From Christensenella sp. UBA4379 (GTDB lineage Bacteria > Bacillota > Clostridia > Christensenellales > Aristaeellaceae): a DNA stretch of 25,684 bases. Shown here piece by piece: positions 8,272-15,087 of this stretch (the first letter of the stretch is position 1; every line of letters starts with the position of its first letter). The translations under genes were made by a program, and so were the position numbers. The DNA lies in assembly GCA_002391225.1 (NCBI GenBank), contig DGRV01000077.1, positions 17,222 to 42,905 of the forward strand, given 5' to 3'. The notes beneath the pieces are model-generated. The model searched no databases. It was not told the DNA's origin and saw nothing but the letters and a program-made list of their open reading frames with translations.

Positions 8272-8604
8272 TCAATTTCCCCCCGTCAGCCTCATGACCA
8301 CCATCATGATCACCATGAGTACGGTCAGGCCGCCCATCATGCACATCATGATCTTTCGGGTGTTCTTGGCTTCTTCTTCCTTTTCCTTGCGCTTCTGCTC
8401 GGCGATTTCCGCGGCGTGTTCCCGGTTATAGCGGATCTTGTCGGCGGTCTGGTTAAAGAAGGTCTTCGCGATCCCGTGGATGGCGCCGGCCATGGTTTCC
8501 GGCGTTTCTTCCTTGATTTCAATCTCCGCCCCGCAATAAGGGCAGAACCTGACCTGTTTGAGCTGATCGACCTCCAGAGCCGCTCCGCAATGTTCACACT
8601 TCAT
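8272..8604 (-). CDS. Small zinc-ribbon membrane protein
   Basis: A 110-residue protein. The N-terminus is a treble-clef/zinc-ribbon knuckle pair with cysteines at residues 3, 6, 21 and 24 (MKCEHCGAAL and RFCPYCGAEIEI). A charged helical segment (HAAEIAEQKRKEKEEEAKN, about 65-83) follows, then one hydrophobic segment (about 85-105, rich in Met, Val and Leu) and a short tail ending GGN. Such zinc-ribbon plus single-helix proteins are common and uncharacterised in Clostridia; no specific function is claimed. ATG 8604 fits AGAGGAGG nine bases upstream; an in-frame TTG two codons earlier would sit too close to it. The gene lies divergent from the GntR operon. Confidence 0.75.
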   Translation of the reverse strand: MKCEHCGAALEVDQLKQVRFCPYCGAEIEIKEETPETMAGAIHGIAKTFFNQTADKIRYNREHAAEIAEQKRKEKEEEAKNTRKIMMCMMGGLTVLMVIMMVVMRLTGGN

Positions 8605-8699
8605 AACCAAACGCCTCCTCTGCGTATCACGATGGTTTTCCCATTCAACGCCGCCATAACGGCGGCCAAGTGTTTCTTTTCTTTCCGCGGGCCCTTCGT

Positions 8700-8728
8700 T
8701 CCGGCCTGCATGTATTGATACGGCCGGA
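8700..8728. other. Hairpin in the divergent zinc-ribbon/GntR intergenic region
   Basis: TCCGGCC (8700-8706) pairs with GGCCGGA (8722-8728), a perfect 7-bp stem in the 235-base gap between divergent genes. A smaller GCCGCC/GGCGGC dyad lies upstream of it. Role not known. Confidence 0.4.
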
Positions 8729-8775
8729 GAAAGGGAAATGGCAGTCCGAAAAGGAAAAAAATTTTATTTTTCCCC

Positions 8776-8804
8776 TTGACAATTCCAGAACCATAGTGTA
8801 CTAT
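8776..8804 (+). promoter_or_regulatory. Sigma-A promoter of the GntR-ABC operon
   Basis: TTGACA (8776-8781), a 17-base spacer and TACTAT (8799-8804), 35 bases before the repressor start codon. Near-consensus and correctly spaced. Confidence 0.8.
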
Positions 8805-8819
8805 TCACACAGTGCACTA
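8794..8819 (+). promoter_or_regulatory. Imperfect palindromic operator over the -10 and start site
   Basis: A 26-base dyad runs from TAGTGTACTAT (8794-8804) to AGTGCACTA (8811-8819); the two ends are inverted copies with a few mismatches. It overlaps the -10 box and the expected transcription start. YtrA-type GntR proteins are known to bind palindromes in their own promoters, so this is the likely autoregulatory site. Confidence 0.55.
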
Positions 8820-8839
8820 ATTCTTTAGGAGGTGGCACG

Positions 8840-9208
8840 ATGAACTTTGATCCGATGATCCCGATCTGGCTGCAGGTCGCCACCCGCATCAAGCAGCAGA
8901 TCGTGACGGGTGAGCTGCCCCCGGGTTCAAAGCTGCCGGGCGGGCGGGACCTGGCCCTGCAGTACGGCATCAACCCCAACACTGCCGCCCGGATTTATCA
9001 GGAACTGGAACGGGAAGGCCTCTGCCAGACCCAGCGGGGCCTGGGCACCTTCGTCACCGGCTCCGAGGAGGCCGTTCAAAAGCTCCGGGAGGAGATGGCC
9101 CGCCGGGCCGTCGCCCGTTTCCTTACTGATTTAAAGGGCATGGGCCTGAGCCGGGAAGACGCGATCCAACTGATCCAGAAGGAGGACGAACCAGATGATC
9201 ACCAGTAA
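8840..9208 (+). CDS. YtrA-type GntR transcriptional repressor
   Basis: A 122-residue protein with an N-terminal winged helix of the GntR family (about residues 8-74: PIWLQVATRIKQQIVTGEL, then PPGSKLPGGRDLALQYGINP as the recognition helix region, then ELEREGLCQTQRGLGTFV as the wing). The short helical tail (about 75-122) has no large effector domain, which defines the YtrA subfamily. These act as dimeric repressors of ABC-transporter operons, often linked to cell-wall-active compounds. AGGAGG seven bases before ATG supports the start. Its end overlaps the ATPase gene by 14 bases, so the two are translationally coupled. The palindrome over the promoter suggests autorepression. Confidence 0.88.
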   Translation: MNFDPMIPIWLQVATRIKQQIVTGELPPGSKLPGGRDLALQYGINPNTAARIYQELEREGLCQTQRGLGTFVTGSEEAVQKLREEMARRAVARFLTDLKGMGLSREDAIQLIQKEDEPDDHQ

Positions 9209-9905
9209 CAATCTGACCAAGAAATTTAGAACCAAAACGGCGGTGGACGGCGTGAGCCTCACCCTGTCCCCCGGCCACGTATACGCCATGCTGGGCCCCA
9301 ACGGCAGCGGCAAAACCACCTGGATGAAGATGGCCGCCGCCCTGATGAAGCCCACCAGCGGGGAGGTCCTGTACGAAGGGAAGCCGGTCGGGGTGGAAAG
9401 CCGCCGGCACGTGGCCTACATGTCCACGGAGCCCTACTTCTATTCCTGGATGTCGGTCAAGGACGTAGGCGATTACTACGGCGATTTCTTTGAGGACTTT
9501 TCCGCCACCAAATATAAATCCCTCCTTAAGGAGATGGAACTGGAAGGCGCCATGAAGACCCGCACCCTCTCCTCCGGCATGATGGCCAAGCTGAAGATCG
9601 CCGTGACGATGGCGCGGGACGCCCAGGTCTACATGCTGGACGAGCCCTTCAACGGCATCGACCTGCTGGCCCGGGACGAGATCCGACACTGCATCCTGCG
9701 GGAAGCCTCGGAGAGCAAGGTGCTGCTCCTGTCCAGCCACTTAGTGGAGGAGATGGAGGCCGTCTGCGACACGGCGGTGTTCATCAAGCAGGGCAAGCTG
9801 ATCGAGGTCAGGAACCTGGAGGAGATGCGGGAAGCCGACCATGTGTCGATGGCGGACCGCTACCGCGAGATCTACGGGCATACGGAGGTTTCATACAATG
9901 AGTAA
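9195..9905 (+). CDS. ABC transporter ATP-binding protein
   Basis: A 236-residue nucleotide-binding subunit. Walker A is GPNGSGKT (residues 34-41), the signature region is LSSGMMAK instead of LSGGQ, Walker B is VYMLDEPF, and the switch histidine is in SSHLVEEME. The position where a Q-loop glutamine is expected reads AYMSTEP, so the glutamine is not obvious. These deviations are seen in the exporter-like branch paired with GntR/YtrA regulators. The subunit would power the membrane protein encoded next. It overlaps the upstream repressor gene by 14 bases and the downstream permease gene by 8 bases, typical of one tightly coupled operon. Substrate is unknown; export of a toxic peptide or antibiotic is an inference from operon type. 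Confidence 0.9.
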   Translation: MITSNNLTKKFRTKTAVDGVSLTLSPGHVYAMLGPNGSGKTTWMKMAAALMKPTSGEVLYEGKPVGVESRRHVAYMSTEPYFYSWMSVKDVGDYYGDFFEDFSATKYKSLLKEMELEGAMKTRTLSSGMMAKLKIAVTMARDAQVYMLDEPFNGIDLLARDEIRHCILREASESKVLLLSSHLVEEMEAVCDTAVFIKQGKLIEVRNLEEMREADHVSMADRYREIYGHTEVSYNE

Positions 9906-10647
9906 ACTGCTGAAATACGAGATCCGGAAAACCTGGGCGCTGAAGCTGATCATCCTGGGCGTCACCGCGGTGGCGGAGCTGGCCTTCCTGATCACCCTGT
10001 TCCTGGACCAGAAAAACCACGGCTTCATCGGCCTGAGCTGCATGCTGCTGTTCTTTATCGCCATGGGCGGCACCATACTGATCGGGGTGCAGAGCGTGCT
10101 GACCCTGCACCGGGACATGAACACCAAGCAGGGCTACATGCTGTACATGACGCCGAGAAACAGCTTCCAGATCCTGGGGGCAAAGCTGCTGGAAAACGGT
10201 CTCTCCCTGGCGCTGGCCGGCGGGTTTTTCTTCCTGCTGGGCCTGCTGGACGTGACGCTGCTGTTCAGCAAACTGGGCACGCTGGAAGAACTGTGGCAGT
10301 TTTTCCAGGACTTCGTCCGGATGATCAACGACCAGATCCAGCTGAACGCCCGTAGCATTCTGTGCCTGGTGGTGGAAATGCTGGCCTCCTGGCTGGCCAC
10401 GGTGTCCATCGCCTTCCTGGCGGACATCGTCTCCTCCGCCCTGCTGAACGGCAAAAGGATGAACGGCTTCCTCGCCTTCCTGTTCTTTATCCTCCTGACC
10501 ATCCTGCTGGGCTGGATCCAGAACCAGTTCCGCACGGGCATGAGCATCGAAGCCATCCTGCTGGTCCGCGCAGGGATCGCCCTCCTGTACTCCGCTGTGA
10601 TGTATGTAGTTTCTGCGTGGGTGATGGATAGGTATCTGAGCGTGTAA
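9898..10647 (+). CDS. ABC transporter permease (ABC-2 like)
   Basis: A 249-residue integral membrane protein with about six hydrophobic segments: a short cytoplasmic start (MSKLLKYEIRKTWALK), two helices, an amphipathic loop with RDMNTKQGYMLYMTPRNS, then further helices including the C-terminal pair. The motif GYMLYMTP-x-S after helix 2 is common in ABC-2-type permeases of GntR-linked operons. It would form the channel of the exporter driven by the preceding ATPase. The start ATG at 9898 lies inside the end of the ATPase gene and has ACGGAGG upstream; the frame extends earlier but without a ribosome site. No second permease gene follows, so a homodimeric permease is expected. Confidence 0.85.
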   Translation: MSKLLKYEIRKTWALKLIILGVTAVAELAFLITLFLDQKNHGFIGLSCMLLFFIAMGGTILIGVQSVLTLHRDMNTKQGYMLYMTPRNSFQILGAKLLENGLSLALAGGFFFLLGLLDVTLLFSKLGTLEELWQFFQDFVRMINDQIQLNARSILCLVVEMLASWLATVSIAFLADIVSSALLNGKRMNGFLAFLFFILLTILLGWIQNQFRTGMSIEAILLVRAGIALLYSAVMYVVSAWVMDRYLSV

Positions 10648-10658
10648 GAAGACGAAAA

Positions 10659-10689
10659 ATGCCGCTTGACAAACCCCGTCAAGCGGCAT
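10659..10689 (-). terminator. Terminator of the small peptide mRNA (convergent with the ABC operon)
   Basis: Perfect 12-bp stem: ATGCCGCTTGAC (10659-10670) with GTCAAGCGGCAT (10678-10689) and a 7-base loop. Read on the minus strand the stem is followed by TTTTCGTC, a proper U-tract, so it terminates minus-strand transcripts. The plus side is followed by ACAATAAAAAC, so it is a weaker stop for the ABC operon, whose last stop codon is 12 bases upstream. Confidence 0.8.
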
Positions 10690-10694
10690 ACAAT
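10666..10694 (+). promoter_or_regulatory. Promoter of the antisense RNA
   Basis: TTGACA (10666-10671), exactly 17 bases, then TACAAT (10689-10694). The -35 box lies inside the terminator hairpin of the opposing transcript. The predicted start is about 10701, the first base of GAAGAGTGAAC. No coding region on the plus strand follows with a ribosome site. Confidence 0.75.
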
Positions 10695-10700
10695 AAAAAC

Positions 10701-10800
10701 GAAGAGTGAACCGCGTGCGGTTGCTCCTCGAGTTCAGACTAGAAGATGCGGCTCACGCCGCAAGCCAGCCGTCACTTTGCAGAGTGGCGGTTGTTCTTTG
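10701..10800 (+). ncRNA. Candidate antisense (antitoxin) small RNA of about 100 nt
   Basis: It begins seven bases after a near-perfect promoter and ends in a terminator-like hairpin: 10766-10776 pairs with 10783-10793 over 11 bp, followed by TTCTTTG. Two of those pairs are G-U on the plus strand and would be A-C mismatches on the minus strand, so the hairpin is plus-strand specific. A second hairpin, TGCGGC-TCAC-GCCGCA, is at 10747-10762. The RNA is fully complementary to the last ten codons and the 3' untranslated part of the peptide mRNA on the minus strand. Regulation of that mRNA by antisense pairing is inferred. If the hairpin does not terminate, the transcript would run on across the whole peptide gene. 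Confidence 0.6.
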
Positions 10801-10861
10801 TATGGGTACGCTTCACAAGGATCGATACCGTAAACGGACCGATGTGGAAGGTGATCCTCAT
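10772..10861 (-). CDS. 29-residue hydrophobic/basic peptide, candidate type I toxin
   Basis: ATG at 10861 and TGA at 10774-10772 give 29 residues starting MRITFHIGPFTVSILVKR, followed by a polar basic tail (T, H, K, N, N, R, H, S, A, K). The first half is hydrophobic and beta- or membrane-prone; the tail carries most of the charge. GGGGGTGAT sits six bases before the start and forms a hairpin CTCCC-GAAA-GGGGG, a GNRA-capped stem whose U-G pair exists only in the minus-strand RNA, so the ribosome site would be hidden. The gene has its own promoter, a leader of about 80 bases, a terminator and a converging antisense RNA. I do not recognise the peptide family. A membrane-acting toxin is inferred from architecture; a leader peptide or a chance frame are the alternatives. 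Confidence 0.6.
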   Translation of the reverse strand: MRITFHIGPFTVSILVKRTHTKNNRHSAK

Positions 10862-10950
10862 ACGCATCACCCCCTTTCGGGAGGATGGAGCAACCGCCTG
10901 CGCATTGTTTGTTCACTCTTCGGCCTCGGAGTTTTCCCCTCGGCTCTTTG

Positions 10951-10979
10951 ATAGTACTTGAAAATACCTGCTGTGTCAA
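10951..10979 (-). promoter_or_regulatory. Promoter of the small peptide gene
   Basis: Minus-strand TTGACA (10979-10974), exactly 17 bases, then TACTAT (10956-10951). Transcription would start near 10944 and reach the terminator at 10659, giving about 290 nt. It is back to back with the metK riboswitch promoter 20 bases away. Confidence 0.75.
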
Positions 10980-10998
10980 GATGAACCCTCCGATTGGC

Positions 10999-11027
10999 TT
11001 GACATCCCGGACAAGAACCGCTATAAT
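10999..11027 (+). promoter_or_regulatory. metK: Consensus promoter of the metK riboswitch transcript
   Basis: TTGACA (10999-11004), 17 bases, TATAAT (11022-11027): a full sigma-A consensus. The aptamer begins about 32 bases after the expected start. Confidence 0.85.
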
Positions 11028-11065
11028 ACCCTTGCCGGTGCAAACCGGCAGATAATCACATACCT

Positions 11066-11169
11066 CCTTATCAAGAGCGGCTGAGGGACTGGCCCGATGA
11101 AGCCCGGCAACCGGCGGAAGATCCGCGAGGTGCCAATTCCAGCGGCGGGATGACCGCCGGCAGATAAGG
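11066..11169 (+). promoter_or_regulatory. SAM-I (S-box) riboswitch aptamer
   Basis: P1 pairs CCTTATC (11066-11072) with GATAAGG (11163-11169). Between them are the S-box hallmarks: AAGAGCGGCTGAGGGA, then GGCCCGATGAAGCCCGGCAACC, and GGTGCCAATTCC followed by the last helix with GATGA-like joining bases. SAM-I aptamers bind S-adenosylmethionine and, when bound, favour the downstream terminator. Control of metK, the SAM synthetase gene, is classic feedback. Confidence 0.95.
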
Positions 11170-11192
11170 CGACACGATGTTTTTCATTCACT

Positions 11193-11227
11193 GCGCGCCG
11201 GACTGCCTGTAAGTCCGGCGCGCTTTT
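11193..11227 (+). terminator. Riboswitch expression-platform terminator
   Basis: GCGCGCCGGACT (11193-11204) pairs perfectly with AGTCCGGCGCGC (11212-11223), a 12-bp stem with a 7-base loop, followed by TTTT. It should form when SAM holds P1 together and stop transcription before metK. Confidence 0.9.
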
Positions 11228-11229
11228 GC

Positions 11230-11424
11230 AAAGGTAGTTCGTTTGCTTCGCTCACAGGCAGAAGGTAGCTCGTTCGCTTCGCTCACAAGTAGGAGGTAGC
11301 TCGTTCGCTTTGCTCACAGGTAGGAGGTAGCGCTCCCTTTGGTCGCTCAGGTAGGAGGTAGCGCTCGCTGACGCTCGCTCAGGTATATACCTCCTACCTC
11401 CTCCCTCCTACCTCCTCCCTCATA
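11230..11424 (+). repeat. Tandem repeat array of about 31-bp units with AGGTAGGAGGTAG spacers, in the metK leader
   Basis: Five units start at GGTAG: two or three read GGTAGCTCGTTCGCTTCGCT, one GGTAGCGCTCCCTTTGGTCG and one GGTAGCGCTCGCTGACGCTC, separated by CAGGTAGG-like joins. They are followed by a pyrimidine-rich counterpart, TACCTCCTACCTCCTCCC, complementary to the AGGAGGTAG joins. The array fills the gap between the riboswitch terminator and the metK ribosome site. The same family, inverted, is at 25378-25631. Confidence 0.85.
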
Positions 11425-11461
11425 TAAATTGTTGGCCTTGTTCGGCCGGAAAGGAAACTCC

Positions 11462-12634
<1,173 letters not shown>

Positions 12635-12645
12635 AGGAGCCGCCC

Positions 12646-13119
12646 ATGAACCGGGAAACCGCCCTGCCCCCGGGGATCAGCATCCGGGAGGCGGAGCTTT
12701 CGGACGCCGTGCTGGACACGCTGATCGCCTTTTCTAAAGACTGGGAAAAGGAAGACAGCTGCCGGGGCTACCGGGCCAACACCGCAGAGGACATTGCGGG
12801 CCGCCGCGTCTTCCTAGCCTTTGACCAGGACCGCCCGGTGGGCTATCTCTTCGGCCTGACTGAGAACACCCAAAAAGCTTCCTCCGTCATGCCGGCGGGG
12901 ACGCCCTGCTTTGAGGCGGAGGAGCTCTACGTGGTCCCAGCTTACCGTTCCCGCGGCATCGGCGCCGCCCTGTTCCGGGCGGCCGCCGGGGCGGTGCGCG
13001 GGGAAGCGGCCTACATTACAGTCAGCGCCGCCGCCAAAAACTGGCGGGCGATCCTGCATTTTTACCTGGAGGAGCTCGGGATGGAATTCTGGAGCGCCAG
13101 GCTGTTTATGAAGCTGTAA
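12646..13119 (+). CDS. GNAT family N-acetyltransferase
   Basis: A 157-residue single-domain acetyltransferase. The acetyl-CoA pyrophosphate-binding motif is in EELYVVPAYRSRGIGAALFRAA (R-x-x-G-x-G/A pattern: RSRGIGA), preceded by the beta strands VFLAFDQDRPVGYLFG and followed by an AAKNWRAILHFYLEELGM stretch, the usual motif B where a conserved Tyr/Asn supports catalysis. Acceptor substrate is unknown; the family modifies amines on small molecules, peptides or ribosomal proteins. GAAGGAG precedes ATG. Only 11 bases separate it from metK, so it likely shares the SAM-responsive promoter; no metabolic link to SAM is evident. Confidence 0.85.
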   Translation: MNRETALPPGISIREAELSDAVLDTLIAFSKDWEKEDSCRGYRANTAEDIAGRRVFLAFDQDRPVGYLFGLTENTQKASSVMPAGTPCFEAEELYVVPAYRSRGIGAALFRAAAGAVRGEAAYITVSAAAKNWRAILHFYLEELGMEFWSARLFMKL

Positions 13120-13162
13120 AGCGTCCGTCCAGCCTTCGCATGGCGGACGAAGAAGGAGGAAA

Positions 13163-13354
13163 ATGAAAATGAAAAATCAGACGTCTTCCAACCCCCTGAT
13201 GATTGCCGCGAGCATCATCCTGGGTCTGGCGGGCATCGCCCTGGCCCTGCTGGCCATGTTCGGCCCCAACGAAGCCCCCTGGATGCTTCCGGGCGCCCTG
13301 ATCTGCACCGCCGTAGGCGGCGTGATCAATATCATGATGTACGCCAAAAAATAA
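13163..13354 (+). CDS. Small two-helix membrane protein, unknown function
   Basis: A 63-residue protein with two hydrophobic segments (about residues 12-32, PLMIAASIILGLAGIALALL, and about 43-59, LPGALICTAVGGVINIMMY) joined by a short loop with GPNEAPW and ending in KK. AGAAGGAGG stands directly upstream; either ATG at 13163 or one two codons later could be used, the spacing favours the second slightly. It lies between the acetyltransferase and the NUDIX gene on the same strand. I do not recognise a family. Confidence 0.65.
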   Translation: MKMKNQTSSNPLMIAASIILGLAGIALALLAMFGPNEAPWMLPGALICTAVGGVINIMMYAKK

Positions 13355-13414
13355 AAACATACCGCTTGATCGCCGGCGGGCCGCCGATGGGTTCGCCAGG
13401 GAGGAGAGGAACAC

Positions 13415-13981
13415 ATGGAGTACAAAGGTATCCGGAAAATCCTGGAAGGCCGGTTCATCACGCGCTACGACGTGGACTATCTCACCGCCGAAGGGCATTC
13501 AAAGACCTATGAGATCATCAGCCGGAACCCGGACATCCGCACCCTGGAGGAGCTGCAGAACAAGGTCCCCAACGCCGTGGTCATGGTCCTGACGGACGAA
13601 AGCGGCGAGCGCATCCTCGTCAACCGGGAATACCGGATGGCGATGGCCCAGTGGATCTACAATTTCCCCGCCGGGCTGATCGACCCGGGCGAAACGCCGG
13701 AGGAAAGCGCCCGCCGCGAGCTGTGGGAGGAAACCGGCCTGCGCCTGACCCAGATCCGCGACGTGCTGGACAACAGCTACAGCGCCGTGGGCTTTGCCAA
13801 CGAGCGAAACATCTGCGTTTTCGGCACAGCGGAGGGGGACTTCCGCAAGAGCACCTCCGACGCCGAGGAGATCGTCCCCGGCTGGTATACAAAGGAAGAG
13901 ATCAAAGCGCTCCTGCGCGCCGAGCCCTTCGCCGCCCGCACCCAGGCCTACTGCTACGCCTGGGCGTACGGAGGAAAGTAA
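13415..13981 (+). CDS. NUDIX hydrolase, ADP-ribose pyrophosphatase-like
   Basis: A 188-residue protein with a complete Nudix box at residues about 87-109: G-x5-E-x7-REL-x-EE-x-G-L (GLIDPGETPEESARRELWEE then TGL), which binds the divalent metal and cleaves nucleoside diphosphates linked to a moiety X. Upstream NREYRMAMAQWIYNFPAG is typical of the ADP-ribose pyrophosphatase branch, in which the strand before the box reads R-x-P-x-G/FPAG. It would hydrolyse ADP-ribose or similar nucleotide sugars. GGGAGGAGAGG lies before ATG 13415. It is last in the metK-led plus-strand run; a strong hairpin follows. Confidence 0.85.
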   Translation: MEYKGIRKILEGRFITRYDVDYLTAEGHSKTYEIISRNPDIRTLEELQNKVPNAVVMVLTDESGERILVNREYRMAMAQWIYNFPAGLIDPGETPEESARRELWEETGLRLTQIRDVLDNSYSAVGFANERNICVFGTAEGDFRKSTSDAEEIVPGWYTKEEIKALLRAEPFAARTQAYCYAWAYGGK

Positions 13982-14013
13982 GCCCGCGCGGTCAGACAAT
14001 TAACAATCAAACG

Positions 14014-14064
14014 AAAAACACTCCCTCGCACAGCCGTTTAAGGCGATGCGGAGGAGTGGTTTTT
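14014..14064. terminator. Bidirectional terminator between NUDIX and ProB-like genes
   Basis: AAAAACACTCC (14014-14024) pairs with GGAGTGGTTTTT (14053-14064) with one bulged G; the inner part CGCA/TGCG extends the stem. A-run on one side and T-run on the other make it work on both strands, as expected between convergent genes. Confidence 0.8.
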
Positions 14065-14131
14065 AAAAGCCGAAGGCTTTCAGCGTGGTTCGTATACTAT
14101 TTTCTTCCGGGCGCAGCTGTGTGTGATCGCT

Positions 14132-14974
14132 TTATCCCTCCGCCACCTTCCGGATCCCGATCCGCGTACAGGGGACATGGCCTTCGAGGATGTCCGACAG
14201 CCGGCATTTTTTAGCGTTGGCGATGGTCACGGAGACGCCCTGCAGCGCAGAGCGCAGGGCGAACTCCAGCTTGGCCCCGGCCCCGTTGGCCCCGGCCCGG
14301 GAAGCGCCTACGCAGTGGGTCTGCAGCTCCCGGACCATCCGGGTCAGCTCCTCCCCGTCCGCCGCAAAGACGTCCCGCACGAGGGTGGAAGGGTCTTTGG
14401 GGTCGCGGTAAATGCCGTCGGCGCTGGTCAGAAGGACCATATGCCTGACCTGCATCAGCTCGCTGACCACGGCGGCGGTCTCGTCGTTGTCGACGCACTC
14501 CACCACCTGCTCTTCCGGGTGGGCCTGCTGCATCTGTAACAGCTCCAGCTTCCGGTTTTCCTCATCGGAAACGGCGTCATTGTAGTTGATGATGGGAATG
14601 GCCCCCTGGTCCGCGCAGTGAGACAGGAGCTGGCGCAGGTGACGCCGCTTCTGCGGGTCGTTAAAGTGGTTGTGCTCCACCAGCACCTGACGGATGGAGT
14701 ATTCCGGCCGCACGAAGCGCCGGTAGGTCTCCATCAGGATGGCCTGGCCCTGGGCGGAATAATCCGTCTTGTTGGCTTCCGGGTCGCCGGTCAGCTCCCG
14801 GCCGGTCCGCTTGAGATAGTCCAAGCGCCCGATTTCCGTCGCCCCGGAGGACACCAGGGCCATGCCCGGCCGAAGCTCCCCGCCCAGGCGGGAAAACAGG
14901 TTATAGTCGATGTCGTTGTCCTCCCGCCGGATCAGCGCCATAGAACCAATCTTGACTACTAACTCAATATCCAT
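14132..14974 (-). CDS. Amino-acid kinase family protein, glutamate 5-kinase (ProB)-like
   Basis: A 280-residue protein of the carbamate/aspartate/glutamate kinase fold. Visible: VVKIGSMAL (phosphate-binding loop), MALVSSGATEIG (the SSGA motif), PIINYNDAVSDEE (cf. ProB N-E-N-D-x-V), VDNDETAAVVSEL (D-N-D, substrate and ATP region), LLTSADGIYRDP (cf. LLTDxDGLY) and SRAGANGAGAKLEFA near the end. ProB phosphorylates glutamate in proline synthesis. The usual C-terminal PUA domain is absent and no proA is beside it, so the substrate could differ. No good ribosome site is visible before ATG 14974. It follows recF on the same strand, after a repeat-filled gap. Confidence 0.7.
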   Translation of the reverse strand: MDIELVVKIGSMALIRREDNDIDYNLFSRLGGELRPGMALVSSGATEIGRLDYLKRTGRELTGDPEANKTDYSAQGQAILMETYRRFVRPEYSIRQVLVEHNHFNDPQKRRHLRQLLSHCADQGAIPIINYNDAVSDEENRKLELLQMQQAHPEEQVVECVDNDETAAVVSELMQVRHMVLLTSADGIYRDPKDPSTLVRDVFAADGEELTRMVRELQTHCVGASRAGANGAGAKLEFALRSALQGVSVTIANAKKCRLSDILEGHVPCTRIGIRKVAEG

Positions 14975-15003
14975 CGCGCATCGCTCGCTTTCGAGTCTTT
15001 TTT

Positions 15004-15034
15004 GAATGCGTAATTCATAATGCGTAATGCGTTA
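15004..15034. repeat. Heptamer repeat, left arm of an inverted pair
   Basis: AATGCGTAATTCATAATGCG followed by TAATGCG: same heptamer as at 642-680, here upstream of the ProB-like gene. It faces an inverted copy at 15088-15120 across 53 bases. Confidence 0.8.
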
Positions 15035-15087
15035 TTTTTTGTGGTGATGGAACGCTTGACCAACGTGCATCCGCGCCGTCAGGCGCT

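Larger units (their letters stand above)
10701..10921. repeat. Inverted repeats enclosing the small peptide gene
   Basis: GAAGAGTGAAC (10701-10711) is a perfect inverse of GTTCACTCTTC (10911-10921), and GCGGTTGCTCC (10717-10727) of GGAGCAACCGC (10887-10897). In the minus-strand mRNA they join the 5' leader to the 3' end. In the plus-strand RNA the left arms give it the same sequence as the mRNA leader. Confidence 0.85.

Noticed and set aside
10701..10921. 6S RNA-like closed structure of about 220 nt on the plus strand
   Set aside because: The closed outline fits in length, but a terminator-like hairpin with a U-rich tail lies at 10766-10800, and the minus strand has a full promoter, ribosome site, small gene and terminator. 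The inverted repeats are better explained by the peptide-gene locus.
10746..10961. 71-residue open frame on the plus strand across the small RNA locus
   Set aside because: No ribosome site, it crosses all the hairpins and inverted repeats, and it is the complement of the minus-strand peptide gene.
11230..11424. CRISPR array
   Set aside because: Units are directly adjoining variants of one sequence without unique spacers, and no cas genes are present.
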